From Setaria digitata (lineage: Eukaryota; Nematoda; Chromadorea; Rhabditida; Setariidae), in NCBI GenBank assembly GCA_003640385.1, contig RCAB01000419.1, positions 1-54,448 of the forward strand: a stretch of DNA of 54,448 nt, written 5' to 3'. A model generated the notes under the pieces. That model was given only the letters and a program-made list of their open reading frames with translations. It was not told where the DNA came from and ran no database searches. The translations under genes were made by a program, and so were the position numbers. Within the stretch, counting starts at the first letter, position 1. Each line of letters starts with the position of its first letter. This document shows, piece by piece, positions 12,225 through 24,700 of this stretch.

Positions 12225-15200
12225 ATGGTTCTAAGGTATCGAAAAGGAAATAGCCATGAATTTGAAAATAATGACAACTGTATGGATTTATCTGTTGCTG
12301 AATGTAAGTTCTTATCATTTTCCTTAGTTTCATTTTCTGTTGTAGTAGTGTCTTAACTTAAATTACTGATGTTGCGAAAAGTTTTAATAATTGTGGGCTT
12401 TGGTTTTTTTTTTTGCTTTCTAGAAATTTATTTTAGAGTTTATCTTCGTAAATTTTGCTACTTATGAACACTAAGACAATAATGCACTACTGGAGCTTTT
12501 AAAAATTATATGCAAACTCTTTCTTATTAATACTAATCATTGAGTGGAACATGGAAGGATCTCCATGATCTNCGCTACTTATGAACACTAAGACAATAAT
12601 GCACTATTGGTTATTGCAATATTATGCTGGAGCTTTTAAAAATTATATGCAAACTCTTTCTTATTAATACTAATCATTGAGTGGAACATGGAAGGATCTC
12701 CATGATCTAAAACCTTTCTGTTTTCCGTTTTTTATTCAAGCGAATTATCGCAGTTCTGGAATTTCCATGAATTTTTTGACCGGTCACTCATAATTTTATT
12801 GAAAACTGTTCTTGGGAATACTTAAATCAATTCAGCTTCAGTTTTTATGATCATATCTATACGTTTCTCTTTCATATGTTTTATTAAAAATCTTGTCATA
12901 ATTGTTACTGAGAACTTGTGCTGTGTTTTTATTGTATTCTCATTGAACAGATCAGTTTTTCTGCGGTTTTCCACTTTATTTGCTTTATTTTATTTCGAAA
13001 TTCAAACAATGGTTAATTTGTTCTTGCAGATCAAATTATAGAAGCTCCGGACTGGAATGGTAAGGATATCATGGAAGATTTAGGAAAAACGATGTTCCAA
13101 AGATTTCTGCATTGGGGTCCATTAGCAGTTATTTGCATAACATTGATTGTATGTTTCAATCACTTCCTTTCCAGTAATTAATGAGCGTCATATCTGTAAC
13201 ATGGAAATTCCTTCTTTCTTTAAGACGAGGGAAAATTCGAATTTCTTTAATTTGACGATTCATAAGCTTCTGGTTCACGTGATTAGATGAATCTGGCAAA
13301 AAATTTGTATTTTGTTGCCATTTGTCCAATTTTACTGTAATATTTAAATATTTTGCTGTGCATCTCCTTATATATTTTTTTTTTAATATGAAAATATAAA
13401 TATTTTTTCAGATTGGTGCTACTACCACGTATGTACATTTGCAATGGTGGCCTTTATCTACAGTAGCTTCATTCCTAGACCTTTCACTTTTCTTACTTTT
13501 CAATTATTTGACTCTAATTAATCTCAGCAAATCAGCATTCTTTGGCCCAGGATATGTTCCATGTCATTGGAAACCACCGAGAAAAGTTTGGGATTTTCAA
13601 TGAGATTCATAATATTATTTGTAATAAAGATATCCTATTCAGCTGAAAACTAAGGAAAATGACTTTGCTACCATTGTAGTTTTGCTCTTTTTCTGGGTCT
13701 GACTCATTTCCCATCCACCACTATCATTAAACAGTCCTAATGATAGCAACGTTTCTTTAGTGACACACGCGATTACTTTAAGAAGAAATTGCATGATGAC
13801 AGATTCAAATTCTTCAGTTTGATAATTTCAGGAGGATGAAGAACGGCTGCAATATTGTCGAGTATGTGATGGTTTCAAAATACCTCGTTCGCATCACTGC
13901 TCCAAATGTGGTCGTTGTGTCTGCAAAATGGATCACCACTGCCGTATGTCTGATGCATTTTAAAAATCTTAGAAGAAAAATTAACGGAACAGATTAAGTC
14001 ATGGAAGTCAGAGGTAAAGAAACTTTAGTAGGTGGAGAGCGTAAATTCTTTTCAAAAACTATAACGATTATAAAAGTATGAACTGTTGAAGATTAGCTAA
14101 TTTACGACATTTTCCCAGATGAGTTATCATTTACTTTTGAAACAATTTTTTACATTCGTTCATTTGCTTTAGCTTGGATTAATAACTGTGTTGGACATCG
14201 AAATCATGCACTATTTGTACGCTTTCTTGCCTCAGCAACACTTGGTTGCATTCACGCTGCTGTAATTTTATCTTTCGCTTTATATCGCTTTTTATTCAGG
14301 GTAATTTTCATTTTCATTCGAAATTTACCTAGAAATGTTTCTAACCGATTTCTTTTTTCGATATAAATAATCCTTGTTCGCACCATGTTATCCGCACTGT
14401 AATCAAATTCATCTTTTATTCTATTTTTTTTATGTCACAGTGAAGTTTTGTTCAAAGGATATTGATTATTCTTATCTTATCTCTGTTTGTTCACCACTCA
14501 TGATATGTTTCTTTTTCATTTTATCATCCCATTTAATTTAAACATCCTTCACTTTGCTTTAGTCGTAATTACGGCTTAAAATGCTAAATAATCCTGTATT
14601 CAATACCTGAATGGCATTTTAGATACACATCGATGTTTATTTCCATTTGTAAAAAAAAATATTCCATCGTACTGCAGGATTAGTTTTTTAATCATTTATT
14701 AATGATTTTTTTTTTCTTAGAAACAATAAGTTAAAATTCGTGCTTACAGGTGTGGTACTATAAGTATGGTGATAACAATGGGCCGATGATTGTTTTATCC
14801 TTATATTCATTTATTTTTGTTATATTTGCGTTTGGTCTTGCATTGGGTGTCATAATTTCAGTCGGTTTTTTATTAGGCTTACAAATTCGAGGGATAGCGC
14901 GAAATCGTACCGGTATTGAAGATTATATCGGTAGTGGTTGTGATTTAATTTTTTTGATTTTTGTTGCTATCATCTAATTGCTTCTTTCATTTCGATCACA
15001 TCTAATTTACAATGCATGATAATATTCGCAGTTTCAGTTGAATGTAGATTCGCATAAATCTTAATCGCATAAATCCGATGCGAATCGAAATTGCAAATTT
15101 TCGGATGAAACAACCAGTGTAGAATCCTATTATTTAGAAGTCGTGTACTACCTGTGCAAGAGCTGGTAATTAAGATATATTAGTAAGTCCATAATGCTAG

Positions 15201-17228
15201 CGAAGCCTATAAACATTTTTACTCATTGCAGTTGATAAAGCAAACGTACGTGAACGAGATGGGGTATTTATTTATCCGTACGATTTGGGCTGGCGTCGTA
15301 ATATCTCCGATGTATTGTTAACGTGGAATGGTATACCGAAAGGAAATGGAATTTGGTGGCCAGTTATACATCCGGCTACACAGTTCACGTTTTCGGTTCG
15401 TCACTTAAAGATCAAAATAACAGTTGCAAGTATTAGAAATTATTTCAGGAAGTGAAAAGTAATAAAGTCAAGTTCTATGAAAATGGTTACCTGTATCTTT
15501 ATCATCTGTTTTGATACCAGAAAAAGACTTGTGATAAAAAAAAATGATTACGCTACACAGGGAAAATAATTACCTTCTTTTATAGACATAAACTTTCTGC
15601 TAAATCATTTCTTGTCATTTTTTTTTTCTTTTCAAATTTTTGCACATGTTGCTTTTGTTGTAATTCGACTTCAGCCGTTAATTTGACTGAAAAAGTGTCG
15701 CAGTTTGCAGAAATTTTGAGAATTTCTCAGAGGATTTTCTTGTTTATGGTTTTTCAAATTGATAATGGAAGCTTAATACTCCAGAAAAATTTTTTCATGC
15801 TTGAAATGTTACTGTAAACTGAAAAACTGAGTTTTTTTTTTAACTATAAAACATCGCATAAAATTTGTGGCATGAAAAAAGCGCTCCAAAACCTCAGTCT
15901 CAACTAATAAAATTTTTGTGCAGAAAAATGGTTTCAAGTAATGTTAAATATTTCATAGAAGTTAAAAATATAATGGTGGAATCAAAGGAAGTTTCCAGAT
16001 TTGATTTTTAACTTCAATTTTTTTTAAGAAATTTTTGAGCAGATCAAGAGGTTTGGTTTTTTTTCTTGCGAATATTGTTGTCACACAAAATCTTTTTCTC
16101 TCTTATTAAATGAAAATTTCTTTTATCGTTGAAGTTCAGTCGTAGTTAAGGTTAATGACACATTGATTCAAATAGTATTTAATATCGCGAGTATAGCAAT
16201 ATTGGGAGAATGTCCTTCATAAATCTTTTGAAGTATGGGCTCACTTTTGTCGCAGCAAAGCTTTTGATTCCGACTATTTAAAGGATTATTATTAAAGTTT
16301 GATTGGTTCGCTGATGTCCATAATGGGACACTCTTTAGTTCTCTAACATTTATTTATGTACATGGACACACTTATTTGTTATTACTGCTAGTTTTGATTC
16401 ATCACTTCTTTGATTTCATTCTTTTAAAGCATTTATTCTTTCAAAAAGAAAATGAGTTCATATAGTTATACGAGGGATCCTGCAAATAGCTTGATATTGG
16501 ATGCATTATTGATATAAATTCATAATACAGTTGTTAAAAATGTAATGCACTGATCGCTCGAAGCATTTTTTTTTTTTAAATATTCAATTAATATATTATA
16601 CTTTTTTAAAAGGAAAGATATTTTTTTTCGAAATTTTTGCTTTTCTTTGCTGCTGATTAATTATGGATTTAGACATTTAAGTTTGTGATGTTCGAGACGC
16701 AAGAATAATTTTTCAGGAAGAGCAGTTGCTACAAAAGAAATACAAACGAGATAATGCTCATGAAGTTGAAATTATGCAAAATTTCTCGGGTGGTTATTGT
16801 TCGTCGCTAAAGTTTGGCATTTGCATTTGGTTTTGTCAACCATGGTCAGACGAACCACGACAACCAGTGCGAGTGCGCCTTATTCCTGTTTATTTTCATT
16901 TTGGTTATGTGCTCTGGATTATTTTTTAGTCTCGCAATGATTTCGGAAACCGGGAAGACGGAAATTCTTTAATGTGGAAAATAACGTTTTTCATATTATA
17001 TAAACTTTTAAAGTTTGATATTTGTCATAAGGATCTTAACTTCCTGGTCCATATTAGTGCATATTTCAGGTTGGCGAGCACTGGATGGTAACTCGAGTTA
17101 ATAAACATTGGTTTTATGGTACTTTATTGAGTGTAGATGAAACAACGGGGAAGGAAAGTGATAAGGTGATTTTGATTAGAGGATGGTTCCCGCGGATATG
17201 CGCTCGAAAATATGTGATGGAAAATTAG
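12225..17228 (+). CDS. ZDHHC6: ZDHHC6-type protein S-acyltransferase (DHHC domain plus SH3-like region), 9 exons, 423 aa
   Basis: Membrane enzyme that attaches palmitate to protein cysteines; the animal ZDHHC6 family acts at the ER. Exons: 12225-12303, 13030-13148, 13412-13585, 13832-13943, 14173-14300, 14750-14930, 15232-15395, 16717-16872, 17070-17228 (TAG). The order is two N-terminal membrane segments (exons 2-3), then FGPGYVPCHWKPP, then the cysteine-rich core from CRVCDGFKIPRSHHCSKCGR to DHHCPWINNCVGHRNH. The catalytic Cys of DHHC is present, and its domain is split by intron 4. Two more membrane segments lie in exons 5-6, and a C-terminal SH3-like region ends with RGWFPR, as in ZDHHC6. 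The length fits the family (about 410 aa). ATG 12225 is chosen because the downstream ATG at 12256 runs into a stop in exon 2. The N at 12572 lies in intron 1. Confidence 0.95.
12457..12708. repeat. Direct duplication around single N (base 12572) with a 20-bp length difference
   Basis: Bases 12457-12571 recur at 12574-12708, but the second copy carries 20 extra bases (within TTGGTTATTGCAATATTATG). The pair lies in intron 1 of the ZDHHC6-like gene. It is best read as two unmerged contig ends that represent two alleles. Confidence 0.85.
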
Positions 17229-18975
17229 AAATGATGACCGCTTTTTTTGGATTTCAGATCGTTTCAGTGTAGGTTGATACACACTGAAGAATCTCGAATT
17301 TTAGTTCCTCAAATAGCTTTTTTCATTGTTTAATGAGGAAAGGTAATGTGAAAGGTTAATAAGCTAAAACTTTTTCACAAAGTAGGAAGGGCACTTCTGT
17401 TTTCTTTTCAAAGAAATTTTGGAATTACACATTTTTTTGTTGTTGTTGTGTGTTTTCATTAACTCAACGGTTTTGTATATAAGCATATGAAAGAAATTCT
17501 TGTTAATGCAGTTGTTTGTATACCTTAGTAGAAAAGACCAGTGAATAATATGATTTTAACGATTGAACGATTTTTATTTTCTATTTGGTGAAGTTCTTTC
17601 AATATACTGATTTCATGATATTGGTACGAAAAGTCTTGATTTGTTTATGGCTAAACTCATTCCTCCCAGTGATAGTTGTTATTATTATATGTAGAAAGAC
17701 ATTATTACTTATAAAGGTTTCATAGTTTCCCTTTCCTTCTGAAAGTGCTGACGTTAATTTTTCAATTAAGTTTCTTCTCTAAAATTTTATGAAATATCAG
17801 TGTATCGTCTAAGCGAGCGTAAGTTATGTGCACTTCTTGGAAAATTTTCTTTGTTTGTTAACTTTGTTTCTAATATTTCTATGAAATATATATGTAGGAT
17901 TTGGATGAATTGGCAAGACACATCATTTCGCAAACGTTTCATATGAAATGTTTTCGATTGCAGAAAATTTTCGATTACGTTAAATAATCACGTGGGGAAA
18001 TATTGCAGAAAATTTGAAAACGCTTGTAAAATATTTTAAAAAGTTTAAATATTGTTGATGTGAGTGATCCTAAATCATATAAAGAGTGCCAAGAAGACTG
18101 GATTGGCAAACACAGTAAATCATAGATAAGGTGGAAAGATTTTGTAGCTCGGAAGTTAAGAGAATTAAAGCTAATAGCTAATACTGTCTAGAGGTGCAGA
18201 TTAGAATGGCATTTAAGCAATAAACTGCTGCATAAAGTTTTCCCATGATCAAGTCTGGTCTCATCCATCATTTAAGGTGGTTAGTTCTATAGAATACATG
18301 TAAACGCCATAATTCTATTTCCGCTTTAAACTTGATGACTTTATATTTAATCTTGCATAATTTTAGTCAGTGAACAATACAGTGTGTCCTCCTGTATGAA
18401 TAATTCGAGGTTTTGAAGCAAAAAAAAAATTAAGCTAACTTGTTTCTTCAATTTTTTCATTTTTCTTTAATAGAGCTTAAATATGAGTGCATCTATCTAG
18501 TGGTTATGAAATTTATTTATGCGACATGAATAAGGACCTCAATTTAAATCTAATGAAGGAAATGAAATGTTTTCACTAAACTGTAGAAAAAGAATATATA
18601 ACGCACTAATAGGAACAACCACTCGTAATTTCGTTTCCTTCATTATATTTCAAAAAAAAAGAAAAAGAGAAGGGAAATAGCACCGTCCAAAAATTTCTAA
18701 TCGGATAAAACAAAAGTAATGGAGTGACGAGGTGTTATCAAAAGATAAAAAAATCTATCGCAGTTATTAAGCGCTGCAGTATTAGGAAAATGTATAGTAT
18801 AGCTAAACCTGCTTCGACAAATGAGTCCAATATAATATACATAGGGAAGAGACAAGGGAAGAAAATGAAATTAACTGAAGTTTAACGACTGAAAATATTC
18901 AATATTGTCAGTAATTAGACTAATTTACTCGAATTGCATTATTTTGATTAGAATAGGATTAACATTCATTCATTC

Positions 18976-19224
18976 TAATTACGAAAGTTAAAAGTCAAAA
19001 ATTTCCAACTTAATTTTTCAGAGCAACTGATTTAACATAATTTTATATGATTAATCAAAAGGCTTTTTAACATAGTAATGATTGATTATTAATCACTTTN
19101 TAATTACGAAAGTTAAAAGTCAAAAATTTCCAACTTAATTTTTCGGAGCAACTGATTTAACATAATTTTATATGATTAATCAAAAGGCTTTTTAACATAG
19201 TAATGATTGATTATTAATCACTTT
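18976..19224. repeat. 124-bp direct duplication around single N (base 19100), probable assembly join
   Basis: Bases 18976-19099 and 19101-19224 have equal length and differ at one site (CAG versus CGG). The N marks the exact boundary. The site is intergenic. Confidence 0.9.
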
Positions 19225-19802
19225 TCGCAGAGAAAATCTGAAATACCACAAGCATGTGTACAGTAATCTTTACAATAGTTAAGTTACAGAAATCTCGGTA
19301 GAGATGAAATTTCGTAGCGATTATTTTCGAAATTTTTGAAGGAATTATTCCAGAGTCTCTTAAGCAACACGAAGTTCATTAGTGTTTTGGAGAAGAAAAA
19401 AAGAGTATATTTAATTTTGAAAATAATTAAATTCATCTTCCTACCTGCAATGAATCATCGGAACAGTGATATCATCATCCAGTAGACTTTAACCGACCGT
19501 ATTCCTTCATAAAATTTTTCATTTCTATCTAAACAAAACAGAAAAATAAAAAAAAATTTAGCAAATCGTTGATAGTGTACGGTATAATGATTACAGTTGT
19601 GATAAAACTTCACTGTATCAGATTAGAATGAAAAATTCTGAAAGTTTTAAAGAAAAACTAAGCATAAAATTCAATTAAAATACTGTATGCTTTAAATGGA
19701 AATTAGAATATTCCAAGATGACACTTTAAGACAAAATTAATAACAAAAAATTAATATCGATACTTGAAATCCGCATAGAAATTCACGTTTTTACAGAAAT
19801 TT

Positions 19803-19830
19803 TAGCTAATGCAACTATATGCATTAGCTA
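19803..19830. repeat. Inverted repeat, 11-bp arms, 6-base loop
   Basis: TAGCTAATGCA at 19803-19813 is the exact reverse complement of 19820-19830. No T-run or gene end explains it. Confidence 0.8.
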
Positions 19831-20640
19831 TATTTTAAATGTTCTTCAGCTATTCTTTGATTGTGCTTGCTTATCTCATCAACTGATCAGCAATTACACA
19901 TCAGATATTAATTTTGTTGAATTTTAACTGTTACTGAATCTGAATTAACTTGCTATGCTAGCATAAATTAGAAGAGGTCAGTTTATCAAATCTTGAAAGT
20001 TTACGGATTACTTCTGCAGTAGCTTTCGCAGTAAAAAAAAATGAAATTTGTTGAAATAGCTTTAATTCACATGCATTCCGTTGGACTTAAATTCCCTGTA
20101 AAAATAATTTTTTTATAGATTAAAAAAAAAATCCCTAAAATTAAAATTTAATAATAGCTCTTTTTTTATTTCTTTAATTTTTCTTTATAAAAATTTGCTG
20201 AGATATCTGAAAATTTTTTGTATTTAGTGATTAGTGATTGAACGTAGAAATTAAAATATAATTACTGCAGTTAAAATTGTATATATTGCTGTCATAAAGC
20301 ATACAATTAATTCGTTTCGATAATTAACTCTTATTTTTCATACTATTTCAAACTAACTATTAAAGATGAAATCATGAGTAATTAATCATTTCTTTTAAAT
20401 AATTTAATAAATTAAGCAATGCATCAGATAGAGCCTCTTGTGAAGTAATATTTAGACTTGAATGCAACCGGATCGGGAAAAATTTCCTTCTATTTCTGAA
20501 TCCCATCCAACAGATAACCAATTATATTCGAATCCTTTCCCATTTCACGAATAAAACTACCAAATTTGTTATCTTTTCCTTCCGGATATTACTGAATCAA
20601 TGCTGAAGAATCCTTCCATGTTCCTTCACTAATTCAGAAA

Positions 20641-20955
20641 CAGAACAAGTGCTGAAAATCGGTTAACGGAATGGATCCGATTGCGATAACCGGACGACAA
20701 AATATGCCACCAAGGGCGGGGACCGTCCTCATACGATCAGACGATAGTGACAGCGACGTCGACGACACGAAAACAATCCATCGAGCAATCCGATCCACGA
20801 AAGAAACCAAACCTTCCCCTCCTCCTCCTCTTCCTCTCCCTTCAACACGATTATTTCCTCTGCTGCTGCTGCCGCTGCTGCTGTTGCTAATGTTGTTGCT
20901 TCTAGTTTCCAGTTCCTCCCAGTATTCTACCGGTATTTCCTGACCGAATTGCATC
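20641..20955. other. GC-rich low-complexity block open on both strands, coding status unresolved
   Basis: This block stands out by base composition. On the + strand a 90-codon frame starts at 20671; it has an acidic SDDSDSDVDD stretch and then degenerates into Pro and Leu runs encoded by CTC and CTG repeats (about 20817-20900). On the - strand a 106-codon frame (20954 down to 20634) is Ser/Asn- and Gly/Arg-rich over the same repeats. Neither has a recognisable domain or splice partners. The first 50 + strand codons are the most protein-like part. It may be the first exon of an unrecognised gene or simply a CpG-richer regulatory patch. Confidence 0.35.
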
Positions 20956-21066
20956 CCACTTGATTAGATTCTGTCTAGGATTTGAGCAGCTAACGGTATT
21001 CTGCCGGTATTTCCTGGTCGCATTTGATTCCTTCCACTCGATTAGATTTAGTCCAGGATGAAGGAG
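20922..21066. repeat. Diverged tandem duplication, unit about 74 bp
   Basis: Units at 20922-20995 and 20996-21066 both begin GTATTCTRCCGGTATTTCCT and both contain CACTYGATTAGATT. They have substitutions and small gaps. This duplication has no N between the copies, unlike the assembly-join duplications in this window. Confidence 0.8.
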
Positions 21067-21231
21067 CTCATTCTTCTAATAATTTGTTTTAAAATTAATT
21101 TTCAACCTGTAGAATCCAACTCATCATCATACTGATGTGATCGCATATCTTTAACCTGAGTATAATCCGATTCTAACCGAAAACTTAATCTAACTTCGAC
21201 TCTTTCATGTACTTTTTATGGAGTTATATAT

Positions 21232-21325
21232 GCTTACACGTAGAACATCACATAAGTTACAGTTCACGTCTAACTAATGCTTACACGTAGAACCTCACAT
21301 AAGTTACAGTTCACGTCTAACTAAT
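21232..21325. repeat. Two tandem copies of a 47-bp unit
   Basis: 21232-21278 and 21279-21325 start GCTTACACGTAGAAC and differ at one base (A versus C at unit position 16). The repeat lies about 330 bases upstream of the LIN-24-like start codon. Confidence 0.95.
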
Positions 21326-21654
21326 GCTCACAATGTCATGTGCATGCCAATTTCTCCGTTTAATATTAAATTCTGCTTCTGCTTTAACAGTTGAATTATT
21401 CTTGCTAAATGATTAGAATAATCAAACAGTTTACCTATGCATCTATAACGTACGTAAGTTACGATACATGTAATTATCATATAGTTTTTGTGGAACAGTG
21501 GCGAACAGAAAGAAATAGTTTGTATTGAATATGCAATCAACACGTGCGTATATTTGTACGGTTACGTTGCAATGTTATTCGTCAATGATGATTTCTTAAC
21601 GTTGTAGATAAACGTCAAGAAGAAATATAAGTCCACTGCTACAAGATCAAATAA

Positions 21655-21792
21655 ATGGCTCAAACTCATATCGATATTGATTCGTTATTGGAAGATTACG
21701 CTTGGCGACATTTTAAGGATATTCAAAGTTTACGCAAAACACGTCTGGATGATTTTAAGAATCTTGAAAAAGAAGATGTCGAATTTGTTTTG
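21655..21792 (+). CDS. First coding exon assigned to the LIN-24-like gene
   Basis: ATG 21655 opens 46 codons ending at a GTATGT donor. The encoded segment is charged and helical, for example SLLEDYAWRHFKDIQSLRK, with no membrane or secretory signal. It continues in phase 0 into exon 24103-24139 (acceptor TTTCAG). Membership in the LIN-24-like gene rests on strand, order and lack of another acceptor gene. It could instead be a separate small gene whose 3' exons I have not found. Confidence 0.65.
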
Positions 21793-24700
21793 GTATGTTG
21801 CCATTTCTTTACATTTTACCGTAGGATAAGCAAACTGTCATCCTACCAGTTTCTCTTTCTTCCGTGAGGTAATTTTCGTCTAATTAACATTTAACAATGT
21901 CATAAATTACTAGTTTTTGATTTTTCAAAGCTTTTGCAGTTTTATTTTTGAAAATTCAATTTTTTTCATTAAAAAAAATTGAAGAAAAGTTGTTTTCACT
22001 CTACTACGAACCATTTTTATGGCTACTTTTTCAATCGATAAAATATTTACTTTATTTATCATTATAATGCTTCATCATTCTGATATACCTTAATTCATAC
22101 GTGAAATAACGTCATTGACGTGGCATATAATTTATTCATCTTTGTTGCGGGAATTTTCCCATAAAATTTTATATTGATCACTGATAATTTTAATTACTAA
22201 AATTATCTTCTACTAAGTATTTTTTTTTTCATTTTGGCCACTTTTAGCAGAACTTTTGTACTGCGAATTAATTAAAGTAATGTGTCGAAGGCACTATTAG
22301 ACATTCAAATAATTCTAGCGAAAATATTTTTTTGTTCAGAAAACTTGATTTCTACTTATGCAAATTTTATTTTGAAATAAATTTTATCACTTAGTGACTA
22401 ATCTTTATTATTGTTACGTCCACAGTAAGATTGCGCGAAAACCAATAACAATTAATCAGTTGATATTTTCAAACAAATTTTCAGCCAATATTTTAACAGC
22501 AACAGGTTCGCTGATATTCATCTATGTTTTCTGATTTCTAAGAAAGTGTTAAAAATTAAAATCATTGATTTAAATTGTATATAAAAAGCGACATTGATAT
22601 GTCCCGTCTTGCTAATTTGCCTCTCTCTTCCACTAAATTTTTTGCAACTGTTTTGAAGTTAACTGCTATCAAGACCAATAGTTTTTGGATTAAACCTGAA
22701 ATTCCTTGATTTACTCAGTTTCATCTTTATATATTTTTCAGTCTTTTAATCATCAGATTAATTATACACCATTATTTAATTTAGTTTCTTTTTTCTGTTT
22801 TTCTACCACGTTTATGGAGTTCTTCAATTCAAGCAGTCTGTTTTTCCCTTTATATTAAACGATTAAATGAAAATAAACAGAAATATGTTATTCCAATAAC
22901 CAGTTTATCAATGAATTTAAAAAAAAAAAAAAAAAATGAAGTAAATAAAACTTTAATCTCTGTGTTGGAAATAGTGAATGCTTCGAAACAAATTGAATAA
23001 TCATATCAGATAGACGAAAACTGTTTCAACTTATAGTACCATTTGTATTCTAACTTTTAGTGCATTAACTTTTGATTAATTAAGATGTTATAAAGTAATT
23101 TTAAATAAAATGCTCAAGTTTAGAAGAAATCAGTCTGTAATCTGGTGAAAAGTTTTGCATGGATAACATCAACAATTATTAATTAATGGGGGAAGAGTAC
23201 TTCCACTATTAATTAATAATTGTTGATGTTATTCATGCAAAACTTTCACCTGATTAATTTCTTTTTTTTTTTTTTCTTTTGTCAGTGAAATAATTTCAAT
23301 AATATTATCCCTACAAATGAGAAAGACGAATGAGGAAAAAGAAATTTGACATGTTCATAATTTCAACAGCATTGCTTAAAATTTTGGGGGTTTAAGATTG
23401 ATAACGATATAATTTCAATTATAATTTCAACTTAATTATTTGCTAGCCCATTTTTTGCCATGAACTTTGTTGGTCGATTAAAGGTAAATATGAAATTTTA
23501 ATCACTTCATCGAGATTCGTTACTGGGACAAATAGAACACCACTTCAAAATAATATTCTGAATATATTCAAGATATTCGGATAAGTCACTCTTTCATAGA
23601 AAGAAATCATATTTAGAAATATAACTTCACTACTAAAGATTATTTTATCTCAGTGAAGAAAGTTTCTTTCTATTTTGAACAAGCATAAAATTTGTATCTT
23701 TCCTTCAGAAATATTTGAAAAAAAGGGGATGATATTTTCTTCGTGTCTTTTTTTGAAATAATTCAGCTCAATTTCGCAGCTTTTGTTGAATAGAAATTGA
23801 ACTGAAAATTTTTGGAGATTTGTTTAACTTTGATGAAATTGCAAAATATGCAACAGATTAGTATATTTTATTCAAAGTGAAAAAAAAAAATGAAATTACA
23901 GGGCGGAAGAATAAAACATTCATTACTGGGATAAAGTAATGTTTAGCAATAAATTTGTATTTCTAAATTAGTGTGATTTTTTACTATGAACAAATGATTT
24001 GTCAGAATATCTTGAATATATTCAGCTTGTTACTTTTAAGTGCTATTATATTTGCTCCAATAGTGAATCTTGGATAAAGTAAAATTTCACACTTAATTTC
24101 AGTCGATTAAAAAATTTCGTGGCAAAGACGATAGTGCTGGTAAGATCATTAAATTGAAATTCTAACTAGAATGATTAAGTTGAAATCCTAAATAGAATTA
24201 ATATTTCTACTTACTTTCCTTGCTTTTTATTCATTCTTTTTTATTTCTTTTCTAAGCTTACTTTAAATCGTTTACAAGTAAGCGAACATTTTATTTAATT
24301 TTTTTTATTTTGCTTACTAATTCACGAAAAAAAAATCATGAAATTTCGAATTTTCCATCACTTGTGTAAGTATTGCAATTAAATAATGCTCTGTTTTTTC
24401 GATTGATTTTGTTATGAAGAAATTTGGGCAATTAAAAAATTTTCGTTACGAATTAATTTGAATTATTATCAAGTACTTCAAACTTGTATTCTAAAATGCA
24501 CAAAAAAATGATAGAGTTTGAAATATTTAAAAATATAGTTAATTCTAGTACAAAAGCATTTGAAGGAAAAGAAAACTCTATTATGGTATAATATTTGAAA
24601 TTTTCATAAAATTTATAGAAATATTTAAAGTTTAAAACTCCACCTATGACTCACATTTAATCGGCTATCACTTACAGATAAGAAAAACTGATTTAACTAA

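Larger units (their letters stand above)
17229..20640. other. Intergenic: 3' flank of the ZDHHC6-like gene, no gene seen
   Basis: AT-rich sequence without an exon chain on either strand. It contains the N-flanked duplication at 18976-19224 and a short inverted repeat at 19803-19830. The 3' UTR of the palmitoyltransferase gene must begin here, but I see no convincing AATAAA close to the stop. Confidence 0.6.

Noticed and set aside
12256..12303. Alternative ATG for the ZDHHC6-like gene with a hydrophobic start
   Set aside because: Its frame enters exon 2 and meets TAG after three codons, while ATG 12225 stays open through the whole gene.
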